In this document: positions 7,569-15,247 of the stretch, one piece after another | How the letters are laid out: every line of letters starts with the position of its first letter | Position numbering within the stretch: position 1 is the stretch's first letter | Source: Gammaproteobacteria bacterium | Lineage (GTDB): Bacteria > Pseudomonadota > Gammaproteobacteria > Pseudomonadales > Azotimanducaceae_A | Direction of reading: 5' to 3' | DNA: 64,000 nt | Assembly (NCBI GenBank): GCA_012960755.1 | Contig: DUAT01000171.1 | Coordinates: forward strand, 66,422-130,421 | Notes under the pieces: generated by a model | Seen by the model: only the letters and a program-made list of their open reading frames with translations | Database searches by the model: none | Told to the model about the DNA's origin: nothing | Made by a program: the position numbers and the translations under genes

Positions 7569-8615
7569 ATGCCATTGCAACTACCTGAATTACCCACTGG
7601 CCTGGTTGGCAGCTACGCCCAGCCTGATTGGTTGATTGATAAAGCGCGACTCGGTGAAAGGCTGCCACCGAGGGTCCGGGCAGAGGAACTCTGGCGCATT
7701 GCTGCACCTCAGTTGGAAGAAGCCCAGAGAGATGCCACATTGCTGGCTCTCTTCGACCAGATTCGGGCAGGTGTTGATATAGTGACCGATGGTGAAATGA
7801 TGCGGGAAAGCTATTCAAACAGGTTTGCCAATGCTCTCGACGGCCTGGACCAGGATAACCCGGGGTCGGCGGTTGATCGAACCGGCAAGGATGTGCCTGT
7901 ACCGAGAGTGGTTGGAGAAATTCGCCGGGTTCACAGTGTCGAAACTGGGCATATCGCGCTTCTCAAAGCGTATACCGACAAACCCATCAAGCTAACGCTG
8001 CCGGGACCGTTCACAATGACCCAGCAGGCACAAAATGATTATTATGCTGATGATGAATCTCTGGCGATGGCTTACGCGGAGGCCGTGAATGAGGAAGTCA
8101 AAGATTTGTTCGAAGCAGGCGCTGATATTGTCCAACTGGACGAACCTTACGTACAAGCCAGGGCTGAAAAGGCCAGGGAATATGCTGTTACCGCGATTGA
8201 CCGGGCTCTGGAAGGTGTCTCCGGAACGACGGTGTTACACGTCTGTTTCGGCTATGGTAAGCATGTAGGTGACAAGCCGATTGGTTATGCTTTTCTGGAT
8301 GAACTCGACGCGTGTGTTGCTGATGAAATATCGATCGAATGTGCACAACCCCGGTTGCCAGCATCAGTACTTGAAGGATTACCTTCCAAACGGATCCACG
8401 TTGGGGTGCTGGATTTGCGAGACCAGGAAGTTGAAACGGCAAAGCTGGTTGCGGAACGAATAGAAGCAGCACTTAAGGTGGTTCCCATGGAACGAATGGT
8501 TGTTGCGCCTGATTGCGGTATGAAGTACCTGAGCCGGAATATTGCATTTGGTAAGTTACGCAACATGGTACTCGGTCGAAACCTGGTTCTGGGAATTAAG
8601 GGAGGCTCTGATTAA
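7569..8615 (+). CDS. MetE C-terminal-domain-like (cobalamin-independent methionine synthase II) methyltransferase
   Basis: A 348-residue stand-alone homologue of the catalytic half of MetE. The zinc ligands expected of that fold are all visible: His ~224 and Cys ~226 (HVCFG), Glu ~257 (IEC) and Cys ~316 (PDCGMKYL). TLPGPFTM and DIVQLDEP match the folate/homocysteine barrel. Full MetE is about 750 residues, so this short form is probably not the housekeeping synthase. Similar proteins are thought to transfer methyl groups from other donors, or are simply annotated as 'methionine synthase II'. The ATG at 7569 is chosen over a TTG seven codons upstream because MPLQLPELPTGLVGSY is the natural family start. 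The 3' end overlaps a hairpin. Confidence 0.8.
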   Translation: MPLQLPELPTGLVGSYAQPDWLIDKARLGERLPPRVRAEELWRIAAPQLEEAQRDATLLALFDQIRAGVDIVTDGEMMRESYSNRFANALDGLDQDNPGSAVDRTGKDVPVPRVVGEIRRVHSVETGHIALLKAYTDKPIKLTLPGPFTMTQQAQNDYYADDESLAMAYAEAVNEEVKDLFEAGADIVQLDEPYVQARAEKAREYAVTAIDRALEGVSGTTVLHVCFGYGKHVGDKPIGYAFLDELDACVADEISIECAQPRLPASVLEGLPSKRIHVGVLDLRDQEVETAKLVAERIEAALKVVPMERMVVAPDCGMKYLSRNIAFGKLRNMVLGRNLVLGIKGGSD

Positions 8616-8634
8616 TACCTTAATTAGAGCTCCC
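8600..8634 (+). terminator. Stem-loop spanning the stop codon of the MetE-like gene
   Basis: GGGAGGCTCTGATTAA and TTAATTAGAGCTCCC form a ~15-bp stem with one bulge, one mismatch and a TACC loop; the gene's TAA lies in the left arm. There is no good T-run after it, so it may be an mRNA 3'-end stabiliser rather than a classical terminator. Confidence 0.45.
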
Positions 8635-8679
8635 TTATTCAGAGATTCCTTAAGCTAGAAGAAGAATATAGGAGTCACG

Positions 8680-9795
8680 ATGGCAAACGTAGAACGTCAA
8701 TTTGTTGCCCTGGAATCACCCATGGGTGCCCGCAATGGAGCAGGGTTTCACCCTTGTCAGGGGCTTTATTATGCTCTTTCGGGAGAAAAGCCAAAGACAG
8801 CTTTTATTGCTACCCATTTCAACGTTGATTTCAGTGAACACTATCTGGGCGAATATATGGCCGAGCGAGGCTTCGGTTTCCTGGGCTGGAACACCCGTTT
8901 TCGTGGCAACGAAGCATTCTTCCTGCTGGAATATGCCCTGCTGGATATCGGTGCCGGGGTTCGGTGGTTAAAGAAAGAAATGGGTGTTGAGAATGTGGTT
9001 TTGCTAGGTAACTCCGGTGGCGGCTCTTTGATGGCAGCCTACCAATCCCAGGCCGTTGACCCGGTACTCGAAGCGACGCCGGGACTTAAGCTTCCGGACG
9101 CCGTGAACGATTTGATCCCGGGGGACTACTATGTCTCCTTGTGTGCTCACGCCGGGCGGCCGGAAGTCCTTACAGACTGGATGGACCCCTCCGTCATCGA
9201 TGAGACGGACCCAACCAGCATTGATCAGTCTCTCAACATGTACAACCCGGAAAATGGGCCCCCCTATTCGGACGAGTTTATCCGGAAGTATCGAGCTGCC
9301 CAGATAGCGAGAAACAACAGAATTACAGACTGGGTCTCTGGTGAACTGGATCGATTGCAGCAACATGGACTGTTTGACCGGGCATTCAACATGTTTCGCA
9401 CCTGGGCTGATCTGAGGTTGCTGGATGGTTCTATAGACCCTTCAGACAGGCCAGTAGGTGTTTGTTATGCCGGTGACCCGAAGAGTTCCAATTTCGGTCC
9501 ACGTGGTATCGGGCTAAACAATACGCTCAGAACCTGGCTAAACATGTGGAGTTTAAAAAGTTCACCTTGTCGCGGTGCACCCCATCTCGCCAAGATAACA
9601 CTACCGGCATTAGTGATTCAGTCACTTGCCGACACGGGTGTTTTCCCTGGTGATGCTAAGAACATATTCGATCTGTTAGGCAGCTCTGATAAAAAGCTGG
9701 AATTGACCGAGGGTGATCATTATCTGACCAAACCAGATGATGCCAGGGATAAACATGCCGATATGATTGCTGCCTGGTTACGGCAGAAGTTATAG
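8680..9795 (+). CDS. Alpha/beta hydrolase
   Basis: A 371-residue cytoplasmic protein. The nucleophile elbow is LLGNSGGGSLM (Ser ~111). The sequence EGDHYLTKPDDARDK near the C-terminus supplies the His, and LADTGVFPGDAK lies just before it in the region where the acid is expected. The fold core is standard, but there is an insert of about 150 residues between the nucleophile and the acid, which forms a large lid. The gene is 64 bp downstream of the MetE-like gene in the same direction, with an AGGAGT ribosome-binding site. The substrate is unknown; no dienelactone- or haloalkane-specific motif is apparent. Confidence 0.8.
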   Translation: MANVERQFVALESPMGARNGAGFHPCQGLYYALSGEKPKTAFIATHFNVDFSEHYLGEYMAERGFGFLGWNTRFRGNEAFFLLEYALLDIGAGVRWLKKEMGVENVVLLGNSGGGSLMAAYQSQAVDPVLEATPGLKLPDAVNDLIPGDYYVSLCAHAGRPEVLTDWMDPSVIDETDPTSIDQSLNMYNPENGPPYSDEFIRKYRAAQIARNNRITDWVSGELDRLQQHGLFDRAFNMFRTWADLRLLDGSIDPSDRPVGVCYAGDPKSSNFGPRGIGLNNTLRTWLNMWSLKSSPCRGAPHLAKITLPALVIQSLADTGVFPGDAKNIFDLLGSSDKKLELTEGDHYLTKPDDARDKHADMIAAWLRQKL

Positions 9796-9837
9796 TGAAG
9801 CGGATGTACGCGAATCTAACCTGACTTGTTATCTCAA

Positions 9838-10479
9838 TCAGAAATCCGCTCCGGCGATTCGGGCCATGGCGCAATATTCATTGATTAGTTTCTCTCGTTC
9901 TGCATGAGGTAGCGTGGTACCTTCGAGAATCAGGGTATCTATACTCTTCAGGCCCATAAATGAAAGCACATGTTTCAGATAGGGTAATTGATAGTCTTCC
10001 GGGCTACGTTCCGGGAATGGACTGGAACGACTCAGCAGTAGCTGCACGGGTCTGTCTTTCAATAAACCGATATGTTCGCCAGCAGCATTAACGCCGAATG
10101 TCAGGCCTGGCTGTACCACGATATCGAAATAATGTTTCAGTTGATGAGGGATGGAAAAATTCCACATCGGTGTAGAGATGACAATTTTGTCGTGTTGATC
10201 CAGTTCAGTGATAACACGGACGACTTCCTTCCAACCCGCTTGCTGCGATTCACTGAGGGTTCCTCCCGTCAGGGGGATCATCTTCGCAAGCGCCAGTTCT
10301 CGACCAAAGTAGGGTAAATCTTCTGCCCATACATCCAGGGTGGTAATCTGGTGACCAGGGTTTGCCTGCTGAGCACCGGCAAGAAATGCCTGGGCCATTC
10401 GGGTCGAGCTGGAATCATCAGCTTTTGGGCTGCCGACAATGTGCAGGATACGAGTTGAATTCAATTTTTCGGTAGACAT
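9838..10479 (-). CDS. FMN-dependent NADH-azoreductase-like flavodoxin-fold protein
   Basis: Reads as AzoR. The N-terminal strand RILHIVGSPK with following Ser residues binds the FMN phosphate; then come TPMWNFSIPHQLKHYFD and GLTFGVNAAGEHIGLL, which are diagnostic of this family. The enzyme reduces quinones and azo compounds with NADH through bound FMN. I start it at 10479 (MSTEKLNS), 7 nt after the stop of the FAH-family gene, since the longer frame would overlap that gene by 160 bp and lacks homology there. It is probably co-transcribed with the FAH gene; quinone detoxification during aromatic breakdown is a possible role. Confidence 0.85.
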   Translation of the reverse strand: MSTEKLNSTRILHIVGSPKADDSSSTRMAQAFLAGAQQANPGHQITTLDVWAEDLPYFGRELALAKMIPLTGGTLSESQQAGWKEVVRVITELDQHDKIVISTPMWNFSIPHQLKHYFDIVVQPGLTFGVNAAGEHIGLLKDRPVQLLLSRSSPFPERSPEDYQLPYLKHVLSFMGLKSIDTLILEGTTLPHAEREKLINEYCAMARIAGADF

Positions 10480-10486
10480 AATTGAA

Positions 10487-11419
10487 CTAATTCTCTGCGT
10501 ATTTGCCAGCCAGTTGCGGTGCGGGTCCCTTGAGTTTTTTTGAACGGCGCTCTGCCCGGGTTTCCCTGGACCAGCTTCGCTTGTGTTCATCGTGAACGTG
10601 AAATGCCAACCGTCCCAGCCCCTCGATCTCCTGTTCGACCAGGTCACCGTCCTGCAATGGATGTAATCCCTGGTGGTTGGTTCCGAGGGCTATCACGTCC
10701 CCTGCTTCCAGGGTGGTGTTGGCGCTGACGAATGCCAGCGATGCAGCGATATCGTGCGCCATATCGTCGGTGTTGTAATCGTGGGTCGGATTACCATTGT
10801 TCCACTGTTGCACTCTCAGATTCATTGGGTTTGCAACTTCGTCTGCCGTGACTATCCAGGGTCCCAGGGGTGCCGAATCGTCCTGGCATTTCATAAAGTA
10901 GGGCATGCCCATACCCATACTCAAACCACGTGAAGAACCATCAGCAAAATTCAGGTAACCAAATATGTAGTCATAGGCGTCTTCGGCTTTTACATTTTTT
11001 GCCGTCTTCCCAATAACCAGCGCCATTTCTGCCTCTGCCTCAAAAATAGAAGCCGGTACATCGGGCAACTTCATGGTATCGCCCGGGCCGATGACGCTGT
11101 GGGAATTTTTTAAGAATGCCTGTGGTTCCGGCTTCTCCTTCAGGGCGCCAAACTCCATATAATTTACCGCCATACAGGCAATTGATATGGGCTTGGGCAA
11201 AGGCGCTCTTAGCGTGACGTCTTCTATGGGTCGTGCCGGACCTGCTCCGATAAGAGCCGCAAATTTAGTCTCGTAGTCAGACCAGTGCTCAATGACATGA
11301 TTCATCAATTGCTGTGGTGGTAACACGTTGAGTCCCTCCGCAATCGCAGCGCTGAGGTTGACTACCCCTGCGTCCGTCACTGCGGCCAACTCGAAATTGT
11401 TGATAAACGCCAGCTTCAT
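10487..11419 (-). CDS. Fumarylacetoacetate hydrolase (FAH) family protein
   Basis: About 310 residues. The metal-binding E-x-E motif of FAH-type enzymes is in IFEAEAEMALVIGK, preceded by FLKNSHSVIGPGD, and FGYLNFADGS is the third metal-site region. Enzymes of this group hydrolyse or decarboxylate 2-oxo-dicarboxylates or acylpyruvates in the late steps of aromatic or amino-acid catabolism. The start at 11419 (MKLAFINNFE) follows a clear CGGAG ribosome-binding site, whereas the longer frame has no homology upstream. It is divergent from the MaoC/CitE pair across the 13-bp repeat array, suggesting shared regulation. Confidence 0.85.
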   Translation of the reverse strand: MKLAFINNFELAAVTDAGVVNLSAAIAEGLNVLPPQQLMNHVIEHWSDYETKFAALIGAGPARPIEDVTLRAPLPKPISIACMAVNYMEFGALKEKPEPQAFLKNSHSVIGPGDTMKLPDVPASIFEAEAEMALVIGKTAKNVKAEDAYDYIFGYLNFADGSSRGLSMGMGMPYFMKCQDDSAPLGPWIVTADEVANPMNLRVQQWNNGNPTHDYNTDDMAHDIAASLAFVSANTTLEAGDVIALGTNHQGLHPLQDGDLVEQEIEGLGRLAFHVHDEHKRSWSRETRAERRSKKLKGPAPQLAGKYAEN

Positions 11420-11501
11420 GTTTTTCTCCGATGTCTGCATATTTGCCGATAGTGTACTGAATTTGAGACGAGAAAAGTAAACTGTTGGAAACATCGTGCT
11501 A

Positions 11502-11553
11502 GCATTGAAAGCAAGCATTGAAAGCAAGCATTGAATGCAGGTATCGAAAGCAC
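11502..11553. repeat. Four 13-bp tandem repeats in the FAH / MaoC divergent control region
   Basis: Units of exactly 13 bp start at 11502, 11515, 11528 and 11541: GCATTGAAAGCAA twice identical, then GCATTGAATGCAG and GTATCGAAAGCAC. The third unit contains the palindrome GCATT-G-AATGC. The array ends 20 bp before the MaoC start codon, between two divergent catabolic transcription units. Regulatory binding sites or simple slippage are both possible. Confidence 0.8.
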
Positions 11554-11573
11554 TAATACACTGGGAGTAATAT

Positions 11574-12059
11574 ATGGCCGGATACTATTTTGAAGAATTC
11601 GAAGAAGGGCAGGTATTTGATCACGAGGTTCGGCGGACGGTCACTGAATACGACAACATGATGTTCAGCTGCATGACGATGAATACTCAACCTTTGCATA
11701 TCGATGCAGAGTTTTCCAAAAACAGCATGTATGGAGAGCGAATCGTCAACAGCATGTTCACACTGGCGCTTGTGGTAGGCATACAGGTTACCGACTTAAC
11801 CCTGGGCACAACCCTTGGAAACCTCGGTATGACAGATATCAGTTTTCCACGCCCCACCTTACATGGCGACACTATTCACGTACGCACGACGGTATTGGAC
11901 AAACGCCTCAGTAAATCCAGAAACGATTCCGGCATCGTAAATTTCTGCCATGAAGGGTTTAACCAGAAAGATGAACTTGTCGCCACGGTAAAGCGTACCG
12001 CGCTGATGGCAATTCGCCCAGTGGAATCAGGGGCGACTGAATCTGGGGCCACGACGTGA
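11574..12059 (+). CDS. MaoC-family (hot-dog) enoyl-CoA hydratase
   Basis: A 161-residue hot-dog-fold protein beginning YYFEEFEEGQVFDHEVRRTV, a typical MaoC start. The catalytic Asp/His of the hydratase are likely in QPLHIDAEF (the usual motif is D-x-N-P-x-H; the order is altered here), followed by YGERIVNSMFTLALVVG. It has a GGAG ribosome-binding site. Its stop overlaps the GTG of the CitE-like lyase gene by 3 nt (GTGA), so the two are translationally coupled. A MaoC hydratase plus CitE-type lyase pair is what is used for itaconyl-CoA/mesaconyl-CoA to citramalyl-/methylmalyl-CoA cleavage, so a C5-dicarboxyl-CoA substrate is a reasonable guess. Confidence 0.85.
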   Translation: MAGYYFEEFEEGQVFDHEVRRTVTEYDNMMFSCMTMNTQPLHIDAEFSKNSMYGERIVNSMFTLALVVGIQVTDLTLGTTLGNLGMTDISFPRPTLHGDTIHVRTTVLDKRLSKSRNDSGIVNFCHEGFNQKDELVATVKRTALMAIRPVESGATESGATT

Positions 12060-12934
12060 GATCAATGCTATTTCTCCCCGCCGACAGTGAAAAGAAGATT
12101 GCCAAGGGTGAAGGTACCCGCTCAGACGGGTTGATTCTTGATCTCGAAGATTCGATCGCGCTGGGGAGAAAAGTTGAGGGAAGACGCCTGGCCAGGGAGT
12201 ACCTTGATTCAAACCCGCCTGCTACGCGGACTAAAAAACTGATGGTTCGTGTTAACCCCCTGGATGGGGACATGACACTCGATGATCTGGCGGCGGTGGT
12301 GGGTGGCGCCCCGGACTATATTATTTTACCCAAATACCGAACCAGGGAAGATGTCATCCGCCTCGATCATTACCTGAGCGCACTGGAAGTTCGCGAAGGT
12401 GTTGCGTTGGGACATACCAGGATTCTGGTGATCGGTACCGAAACCGGCCAGGCCCTGTTTAACCTTGGCGGCCTGACTGACTGCAGTGCTCGATTATCTT
12501 ACGTCAGTTGGGGCGAATTCGACCTTTCTGCCGATGTTGGCGCTGAAACCCATCGTCTACCAGACGGCAATTGGGATGACCTGTTCCGCACAGCAAGAAG
12601 CCTCTGTATTGCAGCGGCGGCGTCTGCGGGAATAGAACCCTGTAACACGGTGTTTACTGATTTCCGGGATGATGCCGGTTTGAGACAAGCCTGTGAAGGC
12701 GCCAGGCGCGCGGGTTTTACCTGTATGATGGCAATCCACCCAAACCAGGTTGATATCATCAACGAGGCGTTTTCAATTACGGAAGAGCAACTGGTCTGGT
12801 CACAAAGAGTCGTAGAGGACTTTGAATCCAATCCCGATGTTGGTGTTGTAGGACTCGACGGGATCATGTTGGACAAACCCCACTATACCCAGGCGAAAAG
12901 GATGATTGAGCGGGCAGCTGCCACTAGCCCCTGA
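12056..12934 (+). CDS. CitE-like acyl-CoA lyase (HpcH/HpaI aldolase family)
   Basis: A TIM-barrel lyase of 292 residues, with GTG start inside the MaoC stop. Motifs: MLFLPADSEKKIAK (CoA/substrate loop), LILDLEDSIA (Asp/Glu metal region), VRVNPLD (substrate Arg), IGTETGQALFNL (metal Glu), and SWGEFDLSADVGAE (metal Asp). These place it with citrate lyase beta / malyl-CoA / citramalyl-CoA lyases. Such enzymes split a 3-hydroxyacyl-CoA into acetyl-CoA and a 2-oxoacid such as pyruvate or glyoxylate. The gene neighbours (MaoC, FAH, CoA ligase) support a CoA-linked dicarboxylate route. Which acid is used cannot be decided from sequence. Confidence 0.85.
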   Translation: MRSMLFLPADSEKKIAKGEGTRSDGLILDLEDSIALGRKVEGRRLAREYLDSNPPATRTKKLMVRVNPLDGDMTLDDLAAVVGGAPDYIILPKYRTREDVIRLDHYLSALEVREGVALGHTRILVIGTETGQALFNLGGLTDCSARLSYVSWGEFDLSADVGAETHRLPDGNWDDLFRTARSLCIAAAASAGIEPCNTVFTDFRDDAGLRQACEGARRAGFTCMMAIHPNQVDIINEAFSITEEQLVWSQRVVEDFESNPDVGVVGLDGIMLDKPHYTQAKRMIERAAATSP

Positions 12935-12974
12935 GTTAAAAAAACCAGACTCTCCAGGCCCTGAAAATCAAAGG

Positions 12975-14510
12975 TCACAATCGCTGCCGCAATTCCCTTT
13001 TCAACACCTTGCCGTAATTATTCTTCGGCAGGCTGTCGACGAAGTGATAGCTTTTTGGGCGCTTGAATCTCGCCATGTGATTGAGACACCAGTCATCACA
13101 TTGTTCGCTGGCAAGATCGTGTCCTGTAGCAATCACCACGAAGGCGATAACCGTCTCTCCCCATTCCGGGTCAGCTTTGCCAACCACGGCAACCTCTGCA
13201 ACCGCTTTGTGTTGCAGCAGCACCTCTTCCACTTCCCTGGGATAAATATTAGTGCCGCCACTGATGATCATGTCTTTGCTGCGATCTTTTAGCGTCAGGT
13301 ATCCATGTTGATTCAACACTCCCATGTCTCCGGTGTGCAACCAACCATCGACGATGGTTTCACTGGTGGCTTCAGGGTTGGCCCAGTAGCCAAGCATTAC
13401 GGTATCCCCTTTAACAAGAATTTCGCCGACTTCTCCAGCCGGTAAAACTTCACCGGAGGCGTTGACGATTTCAAGTTCGATTGGCATCTGCGCTGTACCC
13501 ACTGAAGCCAGCACGTCATCGAGGGGCATATGCTCACGTTCAAGATGGTCTTCTTTAGCCAGGCAGGTAATTGTCATGGGTGTTTCACCCTGACCGTAAA
13601 TCTGGATAAATCTGTTTCCAAATCGAGCCATCGCTGACTTTATATCAGCGACATACATTGGCCCGCCACCATAGATAATTGACTTGAGGTTACTGGTTTT
13701 CACATCGTATGGTAAATCTGCTGCCACCAGTCGATGTATCATTGTCGGTGCAGCGAACATGCTTACCCGGGGGTGATATTGGAGCAATTCGAATATTTCC
13801 CGGGCATCAAAACTGTCACTGCGGCTGACCACCTGTTGTGCGCCTTTTGCGATATTGGGGAATATATATAATCCGGAGCCGTGTGACATCGGGGCGGCAT
13901 GCAGCAGGGTGTCACCGGCGTCGATACTGTCGACGCTTGAGAAATAGCTCTGGGTCATCACCAGCAGGTTACGATGACTCATCATCGCGCCTTTGGGTTG
14001 ACCCGTTGTACCGCTGGTATAGAAAAGCCAGGCCAGATCGTCAGGTTCACAGGTTTGTATTGGCAACGCAGGAAATTCATACATGGCACTGTATTGTTGG
14101 CTGTGCACCGATATGACGGAATCTGATCCGCCAGTTGGGTCAGAGACACTTGCGGACGTACAAACAGGGAATAGTGTGACGAAATCCTCGGTGATAAATA
14201 AGGTCGAGGCACCGGAGTTTCGCAGGATGTAGTCGAACTCGTTCTTGTGTAGCTTGGCGTTAATCGGGACGGCGGCGAGTCCGGCGTGTAATACTGCCAG
14301 CAACACTTCGATATATTCCGGGCAATTTTTCATGATGAGTGCAACGCGGTCGCCCGGCTGATGGTGCAGTTCATTGCGTAAATAGCCAGCGATGCCCTCA
14401 ACACGTCGGCCGAGTTGTTGGTAGTTACAGTGTACCGTTTTACCACTTATCACCGCGGTTAAGGATGGAAATCGGGTGGCTGTTTTGCGTAACAAAGACG
14501 CGATATTCAT
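12975..14510 (-). CDS. AMP-forming acyl-CoA synthetase
   Basis: A complete class I adenylate-forming enzyme of 511 residues. The P-loop is YTSGTTGQPKGAM, the A5 motif region is IYGQGETP, the A7 Asp is in GWLHTGDMG, the A8 hinge is LKDRSKDMIISGG, and the A10 lysine is in PKNNYGKVLKREL. It activates a carboxylic acid with ATP and loads it on CoA. The AGGGA ribosome-binding site before the ATG is good. It converges on the MaoC-CitE pair, so it could supply that cassette with its CoA ester. Length and motifs fit medium- or long-chain fatty or aryl acids equally well; the acyl pocket cannot be read with confidence. GQGE (rather than YGxTE) is a mild oddity. Confidence 0.88.
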   Translation of the reverse strand: MNIASLLRKTATRFPSLTAVISGKTVHCNYQQLGRRVEGIAGYLRNELHHQPGDRVALIMKNCPEYIEVLLAVLHAGLAAVPINAKLHKNEFDYILRNSGASTLFITEDFVTLFPVCTSASVSDPTGGSDSVISVHSQQYSAMYEFPALPIQTCEPDDLAWLFYTSGTTGQPKGAMMSHRNLLVMTQSYFSSVDSIDAGDTLLHAAPMSHGSGLYIFPNIAKGAQQVVSRSDSFDAREIFELLQYHPRVSMFAAPTMIHRLVAADLPYDVKTSNLKSIIYGGGPMYVADIKSAMARFGNRFIQIYGQGETPMTITCLAKEDHLEREHMPLDDVLASVGTAQMPIELEIVNASGEVLPAGEVGEILVKGDTVMLGYWANPEATSETIVDGWLHTGDMGVLNQHGYLTLKDRSKDMIISGGTNIYPREVEEVLLQHKAVAEVAVVGKADPEWGETVIAFVVIATGHDLASEQCDDWCLNHMARFKRPKSYHFVDSLPKNNYGKVLKRELRQRL

Positions 14511-14600
14511 AAATTCCCTGGTCTGTGAACTACGTGTTACACATCCAAAACTATTGAAGTTACTTATGCAAGGGGCGCACTGAAAATGATCCCTTAGCTT

Positions 14601-14733
14601 CTAATTAGTGCTTATCCACAAATAGGTGAATTTCGTCTTCAGCACCCTACTTTGCGCATATTGAGTCTATTTTAATAGCACAAAACGTGACTGGAAAAGC
14701 ACACATAATCATTTATGGATAGGCACTAATCAG
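14601..14733. mobile_element. MITE-like 133-bp element with 23-bp terminal inverted repeats
   Basis: The left arm (14601-14623) and the reverse complement of the right arm (14711-14733) match at 20 of 23 positions; the ends read CTRATTAGTGCYTATCCA. Similarity stops at the outer ends, as expected for terminal inverted repeats. The 87-bp interior has no reading frame. I see no clear target-site duplication, and no second copy in the window. Alternatives are a long-range operator pair or an mRNA structure. The element lies just upstream of the copper-efflux operon. Confidence 0.45.
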
Positions 14734-14788
14734 CCAGGGTGTGAAATGTGTGGTTCAAATTATCCTTGCTTAATGCGATAATTGGGAC

Positions 14789-15169
14789 ATGTTCAGCCAA
14801 AGAAAAAATCTGGCCATACTCTTAACCATCATTCTGGCGATGCAATCACCTTTGTCATTTGCGTTTTCCTGTGCTCAATCATCGCGGGATAATTTTACCG
14901 AAACGTCGATGGAAATGATGATGGAAACGCAGATTGGGATGACTCTGTCGCGCCAGGACTGTCATGACGAGATGTCGAATCCCGGCACCACTGCGACAGA
15001 GGATCAGACTTCATGTCAATCAGGTTGCTGTCTCGCATTATCCGCTCCGGCATTACTGGATGCAGGAACCTTGAGATCAATGGTTCCCCGGGAACCTGCA
15101 GAATATGCCTTGACTGATCAGTTAGTCACTACCTACCTTAAGTCAGATATTCGTCCTCCAATAAGTTAA
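14789..15169 (+). CDS. Small exported Cys/Met-rich protein at the head of the Cus operon
   Basis: A 126-residue exported protein. A signal peptide of about 26 residues ends at SFAFS. The mature part has clustered metal-type ligands: MEMMMETQIGM, DCHDEM and CQSGCC. Its position directly upstream of the three efflux genes and its Met/Cys/His clusters recall CopL/DUF2946-like small proteins encoded with copper-resistance operons. I infer a periplasmic copper-binding or sensing role; no enzymatic domain is visible. A GATAAT box 9 bp before the ATG could be a -10 element, which would make the message almost leaderless. Confidence 0.7.
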   Translation: MFSQRKNLAILLTIILAMQSPLSFAFSCAQSSRDNFTETSMEMMMETQIGMTLSRQDCHDEMSNPGTTATEDQTSCQSGCCLALSAPALLDAGTLRSMVPREPAEYALTDQLVTTYLKSDIRPPIS

Positions 15170-15247
15170 GTCACGAAGATAGCTGCGTCCGCGTATTCCA
15201 GTGCGGCGTGTGTTGTTATTTCTCGCCCGGTATGAGGCCTGGCTTTG

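Noticed and set aside
10480..10647. 56-residue N-terminal extension of the azoreductase-like protein
   Set aside because: It lies within the FAH-family gene, and the flavodoxin fold begins right after the ATG at 10479.
14612..14620. Perfect DnaA box TTATCCACA as a sign of a replication origin
   Set aside because: It is a single box inside one arm of an inverted repeat. There is no cluster of boxes, AT-rich unwinding region, or dnaA/dnaN/gidA neighbourhood.
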